Part shown: positions 59,230 through 64,000 of the stretch, one piece after another
Numbering within the stretch: the stretch's first letter is position 1
Layout: each line of letters begins with the position of its first letter
Source: Gordionus sp. m RMFG-2023
Lineage: Eukaryota > Nematomorpha > Gordioida > Chordodea > Parachordodidae
Direction: 5' to 3'
Assembly (NCBI RefSeq): GCF_954871325.1
Contig: NC_088776.1
Location: 55,074,569 to 55,138,568, forward strand
Length of the DNA stretch: 64,000 nt
Translations under genes and position numbers: made by a program
Notes under the pieces: model-generated
The model's input: only the letters and a program-made list of their open reading frames with translations
Database searches by the model: none
Told to the model about the DNA's origin: nothing

Positions 59230-61860
59230 TGGATTACTATTTACATTTTCAAACAATTTCTAATTAAAACTACAAGGATTGCATTCGTGTGAGGAGACAA
59301 TATTTCAGAGATATTCAGAAAGACATCCTTCATTTGATTTTTATAAGTTCCTGATTGTTGAAACGAAACTACAATATTATAACAAATTTTCAAAGGATAA
59401 CACTTATTATCTGTTATATAATATCCTAACAATCATTTTACCATACTATTATTTATATTAATCTTATTTAAAATATTAAATTAAATGGTAGCACTTTAAC
59501 TGCAATTCAATATTTTTTGGGGGTATTACAAAAAATAAGACCTTAGCTAGAAAATGGTAAAAAAAATAAATTAATACATTATATCTCATGATAAATTTTC
59601 CAATTAATAAATGAAGAAAATATAATGAATATAACATTCAAGGATGTATGGGTTTATAGAGCGCTTTTGCGGGAAGAAATAGGCCATTTCGGAAACTAAA
59701 AGTTAACATAACTTTTATAATTATATTTATTCAATTTATTATTGCCATTATGCTTGCGAAAAATATAAATTAAGTAAAAATATTTAAGAATGAGATAGTT
59801 GGTGTAGAAATAAATTTGGTACGAACCGGGAGATGGAAAGTAAACACTTTTTTATCCTAGTTATTTTTAAAATATAATTGGTTAGTTACCTTTGATTAAT
59901 AATTTGGTTTTTAAAAATATAAGATGACTATAGTAGATCTTTTGCTTAGATATTTAAAGCTTAGTTTCCAATAGCCTTGATGTGGCTTAAGATTTTAGGT
60001 CTTTAGCAGTTTGTTACTTATGAAGAATTTTTTTAATGTTTAAGTTGTTTTACAGTATGCTACGAAGCTTTTAGTTATTTGCTTTGAGTTACTAAACTTT
60101 TTGATGCACAGTAATGGGATGGTATATTTTGCCATTTGAAATTATAAACTTGAATTCTCAGGACTTTGGATCTTTTATTCCTATCCTAGCTATAGTACTT
60201 GGGTTTGAGTTGGGTAGTGTAATACCCTTGACTTTGAGTAGTCCTGAAAATTATTTTCGCGTCAATATTACCTTATTAAAATCTATGATTTGTTTTTTTT
60301 AAAATACTTTATAGTTATAATAAGATGTCGTGTGTCTCGGGAAAATTGAAAATGGTCTTCATATATAAAATTAAAAATAATATTTTGGGTTATTTAGCAA
60401 ACTATATGGTGACTTAGCACCGTTTTATTAATATTATCTTTTTATTTATTTTTTTCTTTAGCTTCAGCCAAAGTTCCTTCAACATCTCTCTCTCCACTCT
60501 ATGTTATTCATACAATCTATTTTATCTAATTTATACTTCTTTATATTGACTCTAACTTTATTTCCCCATTGAAGTTTTGGACTTCCTCTTTTACGTTTGC
60601 CCATAACTTCCAAACTCTCAACGTTATTTCCTATATAGTTCATAGGCCTTCTCATTGTGTGCCCATACCACCGAAGTTTGTTTACTATTAACTTAGTCTT
60701 AATGGGCACTACCTTTAAACTACTTTGCATTCTTGTACTGCGCACTTTATCCTTTCTTGTTACCCCAGCAATCATCCTCAGCATTCTCATCTATATAGTT
60801 TGTAGACTTCTCTCGTCTAATTCTTTGGTTGGCCATGTTTCCGAACTATATAGAATAGTTGGTTGTACTATGGAACTGTAAATTTTTCCCTATAAACAAT
60901 GGTTGCACAAAAATGAGGAGTCAGTATTTCAGAGATGTTCAGAAATAGAAGTTTTTTGTAAATCCTCATTTGATTTTTATAATTTTTTGATTGTTGAAAC
61001 GTAAAATTTGCAATATCATAACAAATTTTCAAACAATAGCAATCATTATCTTTGATATATAGTATCTTAACAATCATCTTACCATATATTTATTTAGATT
61101 AATTTTTTTTTTAAAAAACAGATTAAATATAAACCAAATTCAATATTTTTTAGGGCTATAAAAAACAATTATCAACCTTAGACAGGAAATGTTAAATAAA
61201 TAAATACATTATCTCATGATATATATATTTCATAATTAATGGATGAAGGAAATATCATTCAAAAAAGTATGGGTTTATAGAACGCAGGAAAATAATAGGC
61301 TATTTCGGAAACTATAAGCAGTTAAAGTAAATTTTATAAATATATATAATTTATTTTATTATAGCTATCATGTTTGCGAAAGATATACATCTAAAATATT
61401 TAAGAATGAGAATTGTTGTGGAAATGAATATTGTATAATCCAGGAGATGGAAAGTAAACTTTTTTATCTTAGTTATTTTTAAAATATAATTGCTTAGTTA
61501 CCTTTGATTATTAATTTGGCTTTTAAAAAACCAAGATGCTAAAACTATAACTTTTGGAGGTTTGCTTAGATTTATAAAGCTACTTTTCCAATAGCTTTGA
61601 TGTTGGTTAATATTTTAGGTCTTTAACTTTACGAAGAATTTTTGTTGATGTTACTTAAGTTGTTTAACAGTATGCTACGAAGCTCTTAGTTGTTAGCTTT
61701 GATTTTCTAAACTTTTTGCTGCACATTAATGGGATGGTATATTTTGCCATTTGTAATTATAAACTTAAATTCTCAGGACTTTGGATCTTTTGTTCCTATC
61801 CTAACTATGGTACTTGGGTTTGAGTTGCCTATTGTAGAGCCCTTGACTTTAAGTGGTTAA
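59230..61860. repeat. Tandem duplication, units ~1.6 kb apart, with LINE tail between
   Basis: Positions 59230-60250 resemble 60880-61860. Shared blocks include gacaatatttcagagat/gtcagtatttcagagat near the left edges, ggtttatagagcgc/ggtttatagaacgc, and gggatggtatattttgccat (60116 and 61734), the last about 1.6 kb apart. Both units are non-coding. The minus frames at 59241-59432 and 60868-61077 are the same piece of repeat in each unit. The LINE fragment at 60479-60890 lies between. Confidence 0.75.
60479..60890 (-). mobile_element. LINE 3' coding fragment
   Basis: The minus-strand frame reads MRMLRMIAGVTRKDKVRS, then LRWYGHTMRRPMNYIGNN, KRKRGSPKLQWGNKVR and a final NIEWRERC. This is the familiar C-terminal tail of many animal LINE reverse transcriptases (RMLRW-GVTRxDxxRN ... 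LRWYGHVxRR ... GRPxxRW). The continuation upstream on the minus strand (about 60880-60790) reads YSSETWPTKELDE with one stop. The polymerase core is absent. Confidence 0.8.
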
Positions 61861-64000
61861 AGTTTGAGTTGCCTAGCTTTGTGAGGCTAAGTTTTGAAAA
61901 GTTATGTCATGGGTTTATTAACCATTAGTTATAATTTTGCTACTTATGAATTTTTGAGGTTTCATTATACTTCTCAGACATGAGTGGTTTAACAATATGC
62001 TGTTTCAATTAGAGTTATTATCTTCTTATGTTGTAGCTAGAGATTGAGTTTGGAAATTTTAGTTGTTACTTACGATACTCAGATTGGATTACTTGTCTAT
62101 TCATGTCAGTATATGGTACATACCTTTAATGTAGCCTTTGGGTTTAAGTAGTTAAGCTTTGTCGGGGATAAGCTTTGACAGAGTCAACAGTATGCTGTCT
62201 CGGCTGGAGTTATTAGTCTCTTAGCTTGTAGCTGCAGAGAAATGTGGTGGAAAGTTTGGCATTTGAGTTGCTTAACTTCAATCCTCACGACTTTCAGCTA
62301 CTTGTCTATTAATGTCAGGCTTTGGTACACGGCTTTGAGTAGCGTATTGTCAGGCCCTTGAATTTGGGTGGTTAAGCTTTTGACGGGGTTCACAGTATGC
62401 TGTCTCGGCTAGAATTATCGTTACTTGTCTATTCATGTCAGGCTATGGTACATGACTTTGAGTAGCGTATTGTCAGGCCCTTGAATTTGGGTGGTTAAGC
62501 TTTGACGGGGTTCACAGTATGCTGTCTCGGCTAGAGTTATCGTTACTTGTCTATTCATGTCAGGCTATGGTACATGGCTTTGAGTAGCGTATTGTCAGGC
62601 CCTTGAATTTGGGTGGTTAAGCTTTGACGGGGTTCACAGTATGCTGTCTCGGCTAGAGTTATAGTTACTTGTCTATTCATGTCAGGCTATGGTACATGAC
62701 TTTGAGTAGCGTATTGTCAGGCCCTTGAATTTGGGTGGTTAAGCTTTGACGGGGTTCACAGTATGCTGTCTCGGCTGGAGTTATTGGCCTCATAGATTAA
62801 AGCTGCAAAGAAATGTGGGGGAAAGGTTGCTTAACTTCGATCCTCACAACTTTACGTTACTTGTCTATACATATCAGGCTATGGTACTTGGCTTTGAGTA
62901 GCTTATTGTCAGGTCCTTGATTTTGGGTGGTAAGCTTTGACGGGGTTAACAGTATGCTGTCTCGGCTGGAGTTATTAGCCTCATAGATTGTAGCTGCAGA
63001 GAAATGTGGTGGAAAGTTAAGACATGTCAGTTGCTTAACTTCGATTCTCACAACTTTGCATTACTTATCTATTCATGTAAGGCTATGGTACATGGCTTTG
63101 AGTAGCGTATTGGAAAGCTCCTGGTTAGCTAAGCTTCAGGAATAGTTTGAGTCCAGCCTTGAATTGCTGGTCCTTTAGCTGCAGGGTAATGAGGTAAGGT
63201 TTAGAAATTTTTGATGCTTAACATGGATCCTCATGACGGATTAGTTCATATCAGGCTCTTATACTCTGTCTACTTATAGTTTTATATTTAAATTGTAATT
63301 TGCTCTTAATATTTGTTGTTGAGCTAAAAATGACATTTGAGTTGATTAACTTCGAACTACTAGATTTTGGTTACTTGTTTATGTCTATTTTTGCTTTAGT
63401 AATTAGCTCTGAGTTGTCTATAGGAGAATTCTTTGCTTTGAGTGGCGTGTAGCTTTGATATGGGTTAATATTTTGAGTTGCTTAGCATTTTGTATTTTCA
63501 AAGAGTTTATTTTGCTATGCTATATTGTTTAGTTTTGATCTTTGAGTTACTAATTTTTTTAGGCTGTTTCGAGATTTATCGTCATGGGTTTATTTCATAA
63601 GTTTCTTAGCCAAACATACTTTTAGATTTTATATTGCAGTTGTGTCTTACCATCTTCGTTATTTTGCTATACTTCTATGAATTTTGACCTTGGCTCTGTG
63701 TAGTTAGTTTTAAATTATTTCGCTTTTCGCTCATTCATGGGTTGGTTTATTCTGGCATTTGAGTTGATTAACCTTGAACCTCTTAGTTTTGGGTACACCT
63801 ATTTATTCATAACTTGGCTCTAATTGGTACTGAGTTGCTTTTAACAGAACTATTTTTTTAAAGCGGTTAAGTTTTGAGTTGCTTGGATTTGTGTGAGGCT
63901 AAGTTTCATGTAGCACATATATTTGTTATGCTTATTAAGTTTTGGCTCTGTGTAGTTTGAATTGATTTAGCTTTTACGTGAGTTAATATTTTGAGTTGCT
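61860..64000. repeat. T/G-rich satellite-like region containing a 122-bp tandem array
   Basis: From about 61860 to the window end the plus strand is rich in T and G, with recurring words tttgagttgctta, agctttgac, cagtatgctgtctcggct and ttacttgtctattcatgtca. Between 62391 and about 62880 a 122-bp unit is repeated four times almost perfectly (unit starts 62391, 62513, 62635, 62757). Flanking units near 62186 and 62949 are longer and more diverged. No sustained open frame exists in any direction. The region continues past the window. Confidence 0.8.

Noticed and set aside
62391-62878. 122-bp repeats as a coding repeat protein
   Set aside because: 122 is not a multiple of three and all six frames are interrupted.
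1-64000. LTR retroelements or large virus-like elements
   Set aside because: No paired long terminal repeats, protease/integrase motifs or capsid-type frames were recognised; the reverse transcriptase pieces read as LINE type.

Overview
This window is from the nuclear genome of an AT-rich animal, probably an invertebrate. It has spliced genes with GT-AG introns, a homologue of the metazoan mRNA-processing factor ZC3H18, and intergenic DNA full of decayed hAT transposons, MITEs and LINE fragments. There are no prokaryotic operons. The species cannot be read from the sequence.

Layout. (1) Positions 1-10174 hold the 3' part of a ZC3H18-like gene on the + strand: seven exons whose splice phases all agree (793 codons plus stop). 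The 4.6-kb fourth intron is packed with hAT debris, including a head-to-head hAT palindrome. (2) Positions 10175-18700 are a transposon graveyard, mainly a decayed ZMYM1/DUF4371-like hAT transposase at 14.3-15.7 kb, a second worn copy at 16.6-17.4 kb and a palindromic MITE. (3) Positions 18749-25613 hold exons of one or two + strand genes that I do not recognise; the last exons form a lysine/glutamate-rich coiled coil. (4) Positions 25.8-33.5 kb are repeat-rich, with a hAT 3' part split by a MITE and a few orphan exon-like stretches. (5) Positions 34.5-53.7 kb carry the most interesting locus: four copies of a gene for a secreted SOUL-domain (HEBP2-like, haem-binding family) protein. Copy B (39772-43310, minus) looks whole: five exons, 748 aa, signal peptide, histidine cluster, seven full lysine-rich ~43-aa repeats, an RQKR furin-type site and then a complete SOUL domain. 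Copy A (34507-36476, minus) keeps every SOUL exon but has lost the GT donor after exon 1. Copy C (minus) is a pseudogene. Copy D is an inverted two-exon fragment. Copies A, B and C share 5' flanking boxes. (6) Positions 54.1-55.5 kb hold a LINE reverse transcriptase fragment preceded by a 17-bp tandem array. (7) Positions 55.5-64 kb contain a long foldback element, a ~1.6-kb tandem duplication separated by a LINE 3' fragment, and a T/G-rich satellite with a 122-bp unit running off the window.

How the genes relate. The only group with a shared job is the SOUL cluster, which looks like a birth-and-death family of secreted, probably proteolytically processed haem/tetrapyrrole-binding-type proteins. 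The ZC3H18-like gene is nuclear housekeeping and unrelated to it. All assignments come from reading the sequence by eye; no database search was run.
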